The position numbers and the translations under genes are program-made. From the NCBI GenBank assembly GCA_025359965.1, contig JANYDC010000125.1, forward strand, positions 21,117 to 85,116: a DNA stretch of 64,000 bases. The letters are read 5' to 3'. Source of the DNA: Pedosphaera sp. (lineage in GTDB: Bacteria; Verrucomicrobiota; Verrucomicrobiia; Limisphaerales; SXQI01). This document shows positions 45,303 to 53,689 of this stretch, piece after piece. Numbering within the stretch: the stretch's first letter is position 1; the number at the start of each line of letters is the position of its first letter. The notes beneath the pieces are model-generated. The model searched no databases. It saw only the letters and a list, made by a program, of their open reading frames with translations, and had not been told where the DNA came from.

Positions 45303-46391
45303 ATGGCCTCCCTAGACCTTCGGCCCCACATAGACCGCTTTATTCGGCGTTTTGCCGAAGTGGAGAGTTCATTGAACGATCCCAAAGTGTTCGACAACCC
45401 CTCGCGTGCGCAGGAGTTGTCCAGGGAGTACGCGCGACTTAAGGACCTGACCACGTTTGGCCGGGCCTATCTCAAGGCTGTCGCTGAACTGGCCGAAAAT
45501 ACTGAATTGGCCTCTCAAGAGCTTTCCGACACCGAGATGGGGCAGATGGCTCGCGAAGAAATCACCCGCCTGCAGGCTGATGTGGCCCGTTTGGGCTATG
45601 AGTTGCAAAAGGGCATCATTCCTCCCAATCCAACTGATTCGCGTAATACCATCGTGGAAATCCGCGCCGGGGCAGGAGGATCGGAATCGGCTCTTTTTGC
45701 GGCCGACCTTTACCGGATGTATACTCGTTACGCCGAAGGCCGTGGGTGGAAGGTGGAAACGTTGGATTCCAGCCCTTCTGATCTGGGTGGATTTCGAGAA
45801 GTGATATTTAACGTTACCGGCGACAACGTTTACAAGCGGTTGAAGTACGAGAGTGGTGTTCATCGTGTGCAGCGGGTGCCGGCCACTGAAGCGCAGGGAC
45901 GCATCCATACCAGCACTGCAACAGTCGCAGTTTTGCCTGAGGCGGAGGAGGTTGATGTGGTGATTAATCCGGCGGACTTGGAAATCACCTGCTGCCGGGC
46001 CTCCGGTCCGGGTGGTCAAGGAGTCAACACGACGGATTCAGCGGTGCAAATTCAGCACAAGCCCAGCGGTTTGATCGTGCGATGCGCTGACCAGCGTTCG
46101 CAGCAGAAAAACAAGCTGCGCGCGATGACGGTCCTGCGCTCTCGGTTATTAGAGAAGAAAGTCTCCGATGAGGAGGCCAAATACGCCGCCGAACGCAAAG
46201 CCCAAGTCGGCACCGGCGAGCGCAATGAACGCATCCGCACCTACAATTTCCCCCAAAACCGTGTCACTGATCACCGGATTGAGGTGACCCTTTACAACCT
46301 GCCCACCTTTATCGACGGCGAGATTGACTCGCTGATCGATCCTCTGATGTCCAATGAAATGGACGAGAAACTAAAAGCCCTGCAACTGTGA
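45303..46391 (+). CDS. prfA: Peptide chain release factor 1
   Basis: RF1 recognises UAA and UAG stop codons and releases the peptide. The 362-residue product carries IVEIRAGAGGSESALFA, the GGQ loop in ASGPGGQGVNTTDSAVQIQHKPSG (about residues 240-265) and the recognition motif region RVPATEAQGRIHTS, with the PxT-like PAT tripeptide typical of RF1 rather than RF2. The start at 45303 has no visible Shine-Dalgarno and is preceded by a terminator. The stop overlaps the start of the HAD gene (GTGA). Confidence 0.96.
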   Translation: MASLDLRPHIDRFIRRFAEVESSLNDPKVFDNPSRAQELSREYARLKDLTTFGRAYLKAVAELAENTELASQELSDTEMGQMAREEITRLQADVARLGYELQKGIIPPNPTDSRNTIVEIRAGAGGSESALFAADLYRMYTRYAEGRGWKVETLDSSPSDLGGFREVIFNVTGDNVYKRLKYESGVHRVQRVPATEAQGRIHTSTATVAVLPEAEEVDVVINPADLEITCCRASGPGGQGVNTTDSAVQIQHKPSGLIVRCADQRSQQKNKLRAMTVLRSRLLEKKVSDEEAKYAAERKAQVGTGERNERIRTYNFPQNRVTDHRIEVTLYNLPTFIDGEIDSLIDPLMSNEMDEKLKALQL

Positions 46392-46975
46392 GAGAAATAA
46401 AAGGAATTGTTTTCGACTGCGACGGAACTTTGGCCGATACCATGCCGCTGCACTGGATTGCTTGGAGCCGCGTGACGGCCAGGCACGGCATTCATTTCCC
46501 TGAGGACCGCTTTTACTCCCTCGGCGGAGTGCCTTCGCGCGACATCCTCCAGATGCTTAGCCGGGAACAGAATATTCCGCTCGATCCAATCGCCGTCTCC
46601 CATGAAAAAGAGATGGAATACCTTCCAATGCTGCCACAGGTAAAAGCCATCGATCAGGTGATGAACATCGCCCACGAGTTTTACGGTAAGTTACCCATGG
46701 CCGTGGCGTCAGGCGGACAAAAAGCCATCATTGAGCAGGTGCTGCGCCATCTGGGCGTTCACCATTATTTCAAAGCCATCGTGACGAGTGAGGATGTCAC
46801 CAGACAGAAGCCGTCACCTGATATTTTTCTGGAAGCGGCGCGAAGGATTGGGGTGTTGCCCATCAATTGCCGTGCTTACGAGGACACCGACTTGGGCATG
46901 CGCGCCATTTTGGATGCCGGCATGGAAGCCGTTGATGTCCGGGTGATGCTTGGCATGGTTCAGAACAACTCTTAA
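46388..46975 (+). CDS. HAD-family sugar-phosphate phosphatase/phosphoglucomutase-like
   Basis: A 195-residue HAD hydrolase of the beta-phosphoglucomutase/YqaB type. Motif I is FDCDGTLADT with the nucleophile Asp and acid Asp two residues later; motif II is VASGGQ; motif III Lys in KPSPDIF; motif IV YEDTDLG. The cap is a helical insertion between motifs I and II. Family members dephosphorylate sugar phosphates such as fructose 1-phosphate. GTG 46388 overlaps the prfA stop, so it is translationally coupled to RF1 even though no functional link is known. Confidence 0.85.
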   Translation: MREIKGIVFDCDGTLADTMPLHWIAWSRVTARHGIHFPEDRFYSLGGVPSRDILQMLSREQNIPLDPIAVSHEKEMEYLPMLPQVKAIDQVMNIAHEFYGKLPMAVASGGQKAIIEQVLRHLGVHHYFKAIVTSEDVTRQKPSPDIFLEAARRIGVLPINCRAYEDTDLGMRAILDAGMEAVDVRVMLGMVQNNS

Positions 46976-48096
46976 GACTGTTGCGCCGGGTTGTTGCGCC
47001 AGATGTAGCGGAACATCAGTACTCGCATTGCAGCCGTCAAAGGGATGGCGAGGATGCCTCCTAGAATACCGCCTAGCAAGGTTGTGCCGACCATCACTGC
47101 GATGATGATGGTCAGAGGGTGCAATCCCACCCGGTCGCCCATAATTTTTGGCGAGATCACGTAGCCTTCAAGCAGTTGCACCACCACGAAGATGCCCGCC
47201 ACCAACAGCGGGTGCAGCCAATCGCCAAATTGCACCGCTGCCAGCAGCACTGTGGGAATGAGGCTCATGGTGATGCCGAGATAGGGGATGATGCTCAGCA
47301 ACCCGGCCACCATTCCAAACAACAACGAGTAACTCAGCCCGATCGAGGCGAAACCAATGGTCAGCAAAATGCCGTCGCAGATGGCCACCAGAATTTGCGC
47401 CCGAAAAAATAGGATCAAATATTCATTGATGGCGTTGATGACAAACACGAACTCCTCCTTCAATCGTGATTCCTTAAAGGGAAGGTAATCTGTCCAGTTC
47501 TCGGAAATGCCTTTCTTCTCGGAGAGAAAATAAAACGCGTAAACCGGCACCAGACTCAGTCCGATCAAAAGCCCGAACCATGAAAACGCCTGGCTAAGCC
47601 GCGCGATAAACCAGTTCGAAACCGACGGAAGAATTTTTTGCATTATGCCCTGCAAATCACTGGCCAGCTCGGCACTCCAAGCCTGCTTGGCCTTTACTCC
47701 GATTGTGCTGTTCTGGAGCCATTTTTGGACGCTGGCCCAGGCTTGTTCGCTTAAAGTTGGAATGCGCGTCACCAGATCCTGCGCCTCCACGATGAGGCGA
47801 GGAAGCACCGTGCCAACCATCAGCAGCACTATTGCCGCCGCCACAAGAAACACCAATCCTATGGCGCGAGGTCTTGGAATCTTGCGGTTCTGAAGGAAGT
47901 CCACCACTGGATCAAGCAGATAGGCAATGACTCCGGCGATGGCCAAAGGGATCAGCACCGCCGAAAGCCGCCCCACCACCCAGCCCAAAACCCAGACCAG
48001 CAGACAGACCAGAGCCAGCATGACCGCAAGGGCCAGCCCGGTAACGGACAGCCAGAAGATGCGGGCCTGCTGGGGGGATGGCGAAGGCAGTGGCAT
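46972..48096 (-). CDS. AI-2E family (PerM-type) membrane transporter
   Basis: A 374-residue membrane protein with about eight helices and the PerM/AI-2E layout: an N-terminal pair of helices (LALVCLLVWVLGWVVGRLSAVLIPLAIAGVIAYLLDPVVDFL), a soluble stretch (about 90-160), and the C-terminal conserved core (ILLTIGFASIGLSYSLLFGMVAGLLSIIPYLG, then GYVISPKIMGDRVGLHPLTIIIAVMVGTTLLGGILGGILAIPLTAAMRVL). Members export small molecules, and the substrate here is unknown. Its stop shares bases with the convergent HAD stop. It follows proC by 8 bp on the same strand. Confidence 0.9.
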   Translation of the reverse strand: MPLPSPSPQQARIFWLSVTGLALAVMLALVCLLVWVLGWVVGRLSAVLIPLAIAGVIAYLLDPVVDFLQNRKIPRPRAIGLVFLVAAAIVLLMVGTVLPRLIVEAQDLVTRIPTLSEQAWASVQKWLQNSTIGVKAKQAWSAELASDLQGIMQKILPSVSNWFIARLSQAFSWFGLLIGLSLVPVYAFYFLSEKKGISENWTDYLPFKESRLKEEFVFVINAINEYLILFFRAQILVAICDGILLTIGFASIGLSYSLLFGMVAGLLSIIPYLGITMSLIPTVLLAAVQFGDWLHPLLVAGIFVVVQLLEGYVISPKIMGDRVGLHPLTIIIAVMVGTTLLGGILGGILAIPLTAAMRVLMFRYIWRNNPAQQS

Positions 48097-48104
48097 GGGA
48101 TCGG

Positions 48105-48920
48105 TTATGATTGGCCGAGTTTTTTTGATTTTTCTGCCGCCGCCCGAACGGCATTCATCAGAACCCCACGGAGTCCGCCCTTTTCCAATTCGTGCAGACC
48201 CTCGATGGTCGTGCCGCCAGGGCTGGTTACCGCGTCCTTGAGCGCGCCGGGGTGCTGGTTCGTTTCGAGAACCATTTTGGCCGCACCAAGCAAAGTTTGA
48301 GCCGCGAGCCGGGTTGAAGTATCGCGCGGCAGCCCGGCAGCCACGCCTCCATCGCTGAGCGCCTCAATGATTAGATACGCATAGGCCGGTCCGCTCCCAC
48401 TGAGTCCAGTGACGGCATCCAGCAGGTACTCCGGGACTTGGGAAGCGATTCCGACAGCAGCCAGGAGTTCCTGCACCAGTTGTGCATCTTCTTGGGTGGC
48501 GCTGGCATTCAAGGCAAAAGCCGAGGCAGAAGCCCCAACCAATGCCGGGGTGTTGGGCATGACCCGGACGACTCTGGTTGGCTTCTCCAGCAGCGCATCC
48601 ATTTTTGCGAGTGTTACACCCGCTGCGATTGAAATCAGTAAATGCTCAGGCCGCAAGAGCGGCCCTACCTCCCTCAACAGCTCAGCCACTTGATTGGGTT
48701 TAACCGCAATAAAAAGCACCCGGCAAGCCTCCACCACTTCAATGTTTGAGGCGGTAACTCGCCCGCCGGTGGTTGTGGCGAATGATTCCCGGGACGATAC
48801 AAACGGATCACTGGCCACTATTGAACCGGCCGAGGCAAGACCCGCCCTCAAAAAACCGCCCGCCAGCGCAGAGGCCATTTTGCCCGCGCCCAAAAAACCA
48901 ATGAAATGTTGCACCCCCAT
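48105..48920 (-). CDS. proC: Pyrroline-5-carboxylate reductase
   Basis: The last enzyme of proline biosynthesis, reducing pyrroline-5-carboxylate with NAD(P)H. The 271-residue product starts at ATG 48920 with HFIGFLGAGKMASALAGG, the Rossmann GxGxM motif. VRVMPNTPALVGASASAF and LDAVTGLSGSGPAYAYLIIEAL mark the substrate-binding region, and DAVTSPGGTTIEGLHELEKGGLRG closes it; all are typical of ProC. A longer frame to 48965 is less likely. It probably shares an operon with the AI-2E family transporter downstream. Confidence 0.95.
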   Translation of the reverse strand: MGVQHFIGFLGAGKMASALAGGFLRAGLASAGSIVASDPFVSSRESFATTTGGRVTASNIEVVEACRVLFIAVKPNQVAELLREVGPLLRPEHLLISIAAGVTLAKMDALLEKPTRVVRVMPNTPALVGASASAFALNASATQEDAQLVQELLAAVGIASQVPEYLLDAVTGLSGSGPAYAYLIIEALSDGGVAAGLPRDTSTRLAAQTLLGAAKMVLETNQHPGALKDAVTSPGGTTIEGLHELEKGGLRGVLMNAVRAAAEKSKKLGQS

Positions 48921-49159
48921 AGTGTTTTTGTATCGTGCCTCCGCCTTCGACGAAAGAATAAACACCGCACCACCTCCCCTCGACCTGTGTGTGGGCTGGT
49001 TTTCCCTTCACTCATTTGAGGAATGTCCTAATCCTTCTGTTTGCCACGTGTGGACAGCATTCCGCCCCGGATTACATCCGTTTCGCCCCATGATCTTTCC
49101 TGTTCAATCAATTTTTGGGTTTTATCCACGAGTACCCAATCCAAACCAACAACATTGAT

Positions 49160-50221
49160 ATGCTTACCACCCCATTCATCGGTCCCCGCCGGAATGCCAA
49201 ACAACTTTTGCCGGCGCTGCTTCCGCTTTGCGCCCTTTTGGTGATGCCTGCGACCACGCACGGCCAAGGATGCGTCCAATCCCGTGGTGCCAGCGTTGGT
49301 GCGCTGGTTCAAGGGGAAGACGCTTACCTTTCAGGAGGTGAGTGGCAGGCTTCGGTGGGTTATAGATGGCTGTATTCCGACCGCCATTACGTGGGCGACA
49401 GGGAACAATATCAGCGCAAGGAACAGGGGTCGGACGTTCGCAATGATTCCCATTTCGTGGACTTGGGTATCACTTATGCCATCACAAAACGCGTTAGCGT
49501 TGGGGTTACTTTACCTTTCGTTTATTCCGTCAGAAGCAGCCTGTACGAACACGACGGCAAAAATCGCCATGAAATGACTGCTTCAGGTCTGGCCGACGTG
49601 CGCCTTATTAGCACGGTCTGGATATTAGACCCGAATACGCACCACGAAGGAAACTTCTCGCTGGGATTGGGAGTCAAGGCACCCACTGGCGATGCAGAGG
49701 TGAAAGACACTTCGTATACTGCCAAAGGTGAGGTACAGCGGTACGTCGACCAGTCCATTCAGCCCGGCGATGGCGGTTGGGGAATTATTATTGAAGCGCA
49801 AGGGTTCCAAAAGGTCGTTGGCAATCTCTATGGCTACGCACAAGCCTCCTATCTGATCAGTCCTCAGGAAAAAAATGAGGCGACCGGATATTCCACGCCT
49901 GATACTTACCTGCTTCGCGGCGGTCTGAGTTATGCTGTCTGGCCCTCACATGGCCTTGCTCTAAGCTTGGGCTGGCGTATGGAAGGAGTCATGGTCCGCG
50001 ACTGGTTTGGCGGCAGTGAGGGATCACGCCGGCCTGGCTATTCCATGTCGATTGAGCCTGGAATCACCTGGGTCCACAAGAAGCTGGCGATGACGGTTAC
50101 CGCGCCGGTCGCTGTCGAACGTAATCGCCAATGGAGTGTGCAAGACATGAGGAGGGGCAGGCAGGGTGATGCCGCTTTCGCTGACTTCATTATCACCAGC
50201 AGCATTGCCTATCGGTTCTAA
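49160..50221 (+). CDS. Outer-membrane beta-barrel protein
   Basis: A 353-residue exported protein with a signal peptide (LLPALLPLCALLVMPATTHGQG). The rest alternates short amphipathic strands ending in YRF at the C-terminus, a typical barrel-assembly signal (aromatic last residue). Strand-like stretches include WQASVGYRWLYSD, HFVDLGITYAITKRVSVGVTLPFVYS, GNFSLGLGVKAPTGD and KLAMTVTAPVAVER. The pattern resembles the phenol-degradation MetA-like outer-membrane channel family, but function is not proven. A longer frame from 49115 is not supported. A good terminator follows. Confidence 0.7.
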   Translation: MLTTPFIGPRRNAKQLLPALLPLCALLVMPATTHGQGCVQSRGASVGALVQGEDAYLSGGEWQASVGYRWLYSDRHYVGDREQYQRKEQGSDVRNDSHFVDLGITYAITKRVSVGVTLPFVYSVRSSLYEHDGKNRHEMTASGLADVRLISTVWILDPNTHHEGNFSLGLGVKAPTGDAEVKDTSYTAKGEVQRYVDQSIQPGDGGWGIIIEAQGFQKVVGNLYGYAQASYLISPQEKNEATGYSTPDTYLLRGGLSYAVWPSHGLALSLGWRMEGVMVRDWFGGSEGSRRPGYSMSIEPGITWVHKKLAMTVTAPVAVERNRQWSVQDMRRGRQGDAAFADFIITSSIAYRF

Positions 50222-50245
50222 TTGAGGGAAACCGAAAGGATCAAG

Positions 50246-50281
50246 GCCCAGGTGCTGTGTGTTGCGCCTGGGCTTTTTTTT
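50246..50281 (+). terminator. Intrinsic terminator of the outer-membrane barrel gene
   Basis: GCCCAGG (50246-50252) and CCTGGGC (50267-50273) form a 7-bp stem followed by eight T (50274-50281). It lies 25 bases after the barrel gene stop. Confidence 0.85.
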
Positions 50282-50355
50282 GTCCCTTGGTAGGCCACCC
50301 GCATCTTGCGCGATATTGGCGTTGCACATTCGGCAGGTCTTGGTTTGATGGGTGC

Positions 50356-51510
50356 ATGAAATCCAACCGCAGAACTTTTTTAGCTGCAACTTTGATGGCC
50401 ACAACACTGACCGCCGGTTTTGCCGCAAGCGCGGCGGAGACACTCGTTTACATTGGCACCTACACCGGCCAGGGCAGCAAGGGCATCTATCTTTCCAAGC
50501 TGGACACGGACACCGGCAAACTTTCGGCCCCGACGCTGGTTTCCGAAACGCCCAACCCGACTTTTCTGGCCGTCCATCCCTCGGGAAAATATCTTTACGC
50601 CGCCAACGAGGTCGCCGATTTCCAAGGCAAGCCGGGCGGCGGCGTCAGCAGCTATAAAATCAACGGGTCCAGCGGCGCGCTTGAGCTGATCAATTCGCAG
50701 TCCACCTCAGGGGGTGGAAATTGCCACGTCTCCACTGATAAAACGGGGACCACCCTGTTTGCCGCAAACTACGGCGGCGGCAGTGCCGCTGGTTTTGCGT
50801 TGCGGGCCGATGGCGGCATCGAACCCTCCACCACCTTCGTGCAACTCAAAGTGGATAAAGTGGTCAGCCCCCGTCAAAACGCTTCTCATGCACACTCCTT
50901 CAACGTCCATCCCGGCAATCAGTGGGGGCTGCTGGCAGATTTGGGAGCCGACCGGGTGGAAGTCGCCACACTGGGACCCAAGCCCGGTGAATTTCACATC
51001 CTCAAAGATTCCGCCCTCACGCTCAAGCCCGGCTCAGGCCCGCGTCACACCACGTTTTCTGCCGATGGCCACAACGCCTATGTGATCAACGAGCTGAATT
51101 CGACTCTCAGCGTGTTTGATGTGGCAGCAAAGGTTGGGACTTTCAGCGAGATTCAGAGTCTTAGCACTTTGCCAGCGGATTTTACCGGCAACAACAGCAC
51201 GGCCGAGGTGGTGATCCACCCCAATCAGAAATTTGTCTACGGCTCCAATCGCGGCCATCACAGCATCGCAATTTTTGCGAGAGACACCAAGACAGGCAAG
51301 CTCACCGTGGTCGGCCACGAGTTGACACAGGGCAAGACCCCCCGCAATTTCAACATCGACCCAAGCGGCAAATTCCTGCTCGCAGCCAATCAAGACTCGG
51401 CCAACATCGTGGTCTTCAAAATTGACCAGTCCACCGGGAAGCTGACCCCCACAGGCAACAGCATCCAAGTCGACAAGCCGGTCTGCCTGAAATTTATTTC
51501 GGCGAAGTAG
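50356..51510 (+). CDS. Exported lactonase family protein (6-phosphogluconolactonase-like)
   Basis: A 384-residue seven-bladed beta-propeller of the Pgl/YbhE lactonase family. The N-terminus KSNRRTFLAATLMATTLTAGFAASA carries a Tat-like RR motif. Blades follow with VYIGTYTGQGSKGIYLSKLD, PNPTFLAVHPSGKYLYAANEV, NASHAHSFNVHPGNQWGLLADLGADRV, SGPRHTTFSADGHNAYVINELNSTLSVFD and KTPRNFNIDPSGKFLLAANQDSANIVVFKID. Exported members act on unknown lactones, so the cytosolic pentose-phosphate role may not apply. Start 50356 (MKSNRR) was chosen for the Tat signal. Its stop overlaps the convergent inositol monophosphatase gene by 17 bases. Confidence 0.87.
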   Translation: MKSNRRTFLAATLMATTLTAGFAASAAETLVYIGTYTGQGSKGIYLSKLDTDTGKLSAPTLVSETPNPTFLAVHPSGKYLYAANEVADFQGKPGGGVSSYKINGSSGALELINSQSTSGGGNCHVSTDKTGTTLFAANYGGGSAAGFALRADGGIEPSTTFVQLKVDKVVSPRQNASHAHSFNVHPGNQWGLLADLGADRVEVATLGPKPGEFHILKDSALTLKPGSGPRHTTFSADGHNAYVINELNSTLSVFDVAAKVGTFSEIQSLSTLPADFTGNNSTAEVVIHPNQKFVYGSNRGHHSIAIFARDTKTGKLTVVGHELTQGKTPRNFNIDPSGKFLLAANQDSANIVVFKIDQSTGKLTPTGNSIQVDKPVCLKFISAK

Positions 51511-52357
51511 CCTTCGCGCGCGCGCGGCGGGATGGGGGCAGCTGTCCGGCTGCCAACACCAGCTTGCGGCGGATCAATCCATTGGTGGCGATCATGCGAT
51601 AGGCGTGGTCGCCGCCGAGGCTCTCGTGCCAAAACTCGCCACCGGCACATTCCAAAATCAAACCGCCCGCCGCGATGTCCCACAATCGAATGGTCCCCTC
51701 CCAATAGGCCTCGAACCGTCCGGTCGCCACATAGGTCATGGCCAGAGCGGCCGCGCCCATGATGCGAACTTTGCGCACGCGGCGGATCAGATTGTTGAAA
51801 CGGGGCAGCATCTCCTCCAGCGTGTCTGAATTCTTGGAGAAGCCCATTGAGATGATGGCTTCATCCAACTTTGCGCGGGTGCTTACCTTGATTTTTTTGC
51901 CGTTCAAATAAGCGGGGCCGCCGAGCATGGCTGTCCATAGCTCGTTGCTGAACGGATCGTATACCACGCCGACCACCGTTTCGTAAGCCTCGTCCGAGAC
52001 GTCGGTGGGTGAGGCTTTGGCGCGGCGTTGTTGCAGGGCGATCGAGATGCAGGCGTGCGGGATGCTGTAGGTGTAATTAACCGTGCCATCAATCGGATCA
52101 ATCACCCAGCGCCACTCTGCGGTGGGGCTGCCGGCCACGCCCTCCTCGCCCAGCACTGCTGCTTCAGGCCAATGACGCGCCAGAATCCGCTCGATCATCT
52201 GCTGGGATTTTACATCCAGCTCCAGCTTGATGTCATGCTGTTCCACATGATCCATCTTCTTGGGCTTGTGCAGATGGTCGCGCATCAAAAAACCCACCGC
52301 ACCTGCGGCCTCGACAGCGGCGATCAATCCGCGTTGACGATCAGACTTGGCACTCAT
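51494..52357 (-). CDS. Inositol monophosphatase family protein
   Basis: A 287-residue magnesium-dependent phosphatase. The metal-binding motifs are LGEEG (about 70-74), WVIDPIDGTVNYTY (DPIDGT, about 83-96) and WDIAAGGLILECAGG (about 225-239). The family hydrolyses inositol phosphates or sugar phosphates and in some bacteria (SuhB) modulates transcription. It lies 21 bp after the cysteine desulfurase gene on the same strand and may share its operon. The C-terminus overlaps the convergent lactonase gene. Exact substrate not predictable. Confidence 0.92.
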   Translation of the reverse strand: MSAKSDRQRGLIAAVEAAGAVGFLMRDHLHKPKKMDHVEQHDIKLELDVKSQQMIERILARHWPEAAVLGEEGVAGSPTAEWRWVIDPIDGTVNYTYSIPHACISIALQQRRAKASPTDVSDEAYETVVGVVYDPFSNELWTAMLGGPAYLNGKKIKVSTRAKLDEAIISMGFSKNSDTLEEMLPRFNNLIRRVRKVRIMGAAALAMTYVATGRFEAYWEGTIRLWDIAAGGLILECAGGEFWHESLGGDHAYRMIATNGLIRRKLVLAAGQLPPSRRARAKATSPK

Positions 52358-52378
52358 GATTTTATGGGGACGGAAAGT

Positions 52379-53569
52379 TTAGCACTTGCGCGAAGCACCA
52401 CGGGACACAGGCGGTTTGGAGGTTCCACCACGAAGATGATCTATGATACCGGGCAGGTGTTGCACGGTGAAGTCCACATCCGCATCTGTATTGTAAATGC
52501 CCAGACTCAAACGAACCGCGCTCTGGGCCAGCTTCGGCTTCAGGCCCATCGCGGTCAGAACATGGGAAGGTTTCATGGAGCCGGTCGTGCAGGCCGATCC
52601 GCCGGAAGCGCAAATGCCCAGACGATCCAGCATCAGCAACACCGCCTCGGACTCGACGCCTGAGAAGGAAAGATTGGCCGTATTGGGCAGACGCGGCTCG
52701 CGGGAACCATTGCGCACCGTGTTGGGAATGGCGCTGAGCAGCGCATCCTCCAAACGATCCCGCAGTTTGCGTACACGCGTGTTTTCATCGTCCAAACTTT
52801 CCATGGCCAGTTGCGCAGCGCGCCCAAAACCAATGATGTACGGCACATTTTCCGTCCCGCCACGCCGACCGCGCTCCTGCTGACCGCCGATCATGTAAGG
52901 GGTGAACTTGGCGTGCTTGTGCACGTAGAGCAGGCCGATGCCTTTGGGCGCGTGCAGTTTGTGCGCGGAAAGGGAGAGAAACGCCGGTTTCATGGAGCGC
53001 ACATCAATGGGCAGTTTGCCCGGAACCTGCACCGCATCCGTATGAAAAAGCACTTCCTGCGAACGACAGATGGCCGCGATTTCATCGACCGGAAAGAGCA
53101 CGCCGGTTTCGTTGTTGGCCCACATCACGGAGACGATGGCCGTGTCCGTGCGAATCGATTTCGCCAGCAAATGTAAATCCAACGAACCATCCGGCTCCAC
53201 CGGCAGGAATGTCACAGAGTACCCCCGGCTGGCCAAGGTCTTGCAGAAATTGAGCGTGGCGGAATGTTCCACCGCCGTGGTGATTATGTGCCGTTTGCGC
53301 GGCTGCGAAATCAGGGCGCTGTTGATCGCCGCATTGGTGCTTTCCGTGCCGCAACTGGTGAAAACGATGTCGCGCGGATCAGCATTGATCAACGCCGCCA
53401 CCTGTTCGCGTGCGGTCTCGACATGCCGCGCCACCTGGTTTCCGAAGCTGTAGGCGCTCGAGGCATTACCCCAATACTTCTCCAAAAATGGGAGCATGTC
53501 CGCTATCACCTCAGGGGCGACCCGGGTGGTGGCATTATTATCCAAATAACAAATCTCGCGCGTATCCAT
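52379..53569 (-). CDS. Cysteine desulfurase (NifS/IscS-type)
   Basis: A 396-residue PLP enzyme that takes sulfur from cysteine for iron-sulfur cluster or tRNA thiolation. Sequence features: YLDNNATTRVAPEV at the start, FTSCGTESTNAAI, TTAVEHSATLN, HTDAVQVPGKLPID, the PLP lysine in SLSAHKLHAPKGIG, GRRGGTENVPYIIG, and the catalytic Cys in SGGSACTTGSMKPSHVL. The shorter Cys-loop context follows the NifS/IscS group. ATG 53569 is preferred over TTG 53575. The C-terminus has a short tail with RKC. Confidence 0.95.
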   Translation of the reverse strand: MDTREICYLDNNATTRVAPEVIADMLPFLEKYWGNASSAYSFGNQVARHVETAREQVAALINADPRDIVFTSCGTESTNAAINSALISQPRKRHIITTAVEHSATLNFCKTLASRGYSVTFLPVEPDGSLDLHLLAKSIRTDTAIVSVMWANNETGVLFPVDEIAAICRSQEVLFHTDAVQVPGKLPIDVRSMKPAFLSLSAHKLHAPKGIGLLYVHKHAKFTPYMIGGQQERGRRGGTENVPYIIGFGRAAQLAMESLDDENTRVRKLRDRLEDALLSAIPNTVRNGSREPRLPNTANLSFSGVESEAVLLMLDRLGICASGGSACTTGSMKPSHVLTAMGLKPKLAQSAVRLSLGIYNTDADVDFTVQHLPGIIDHLRGGTSKPPVSRGASRKC

Positions 53570-53689
53570 GGGCAAAGGGCCAAGTGCGGCCCGTCCCGTA
53601 TCCTAGCAGGAAACGCCCCAGCCTGCGCAACGTGATTTGCTGGAATCGGCGATGAGGCGATACCGAATCACACCAACCGTGCCAAAGGG

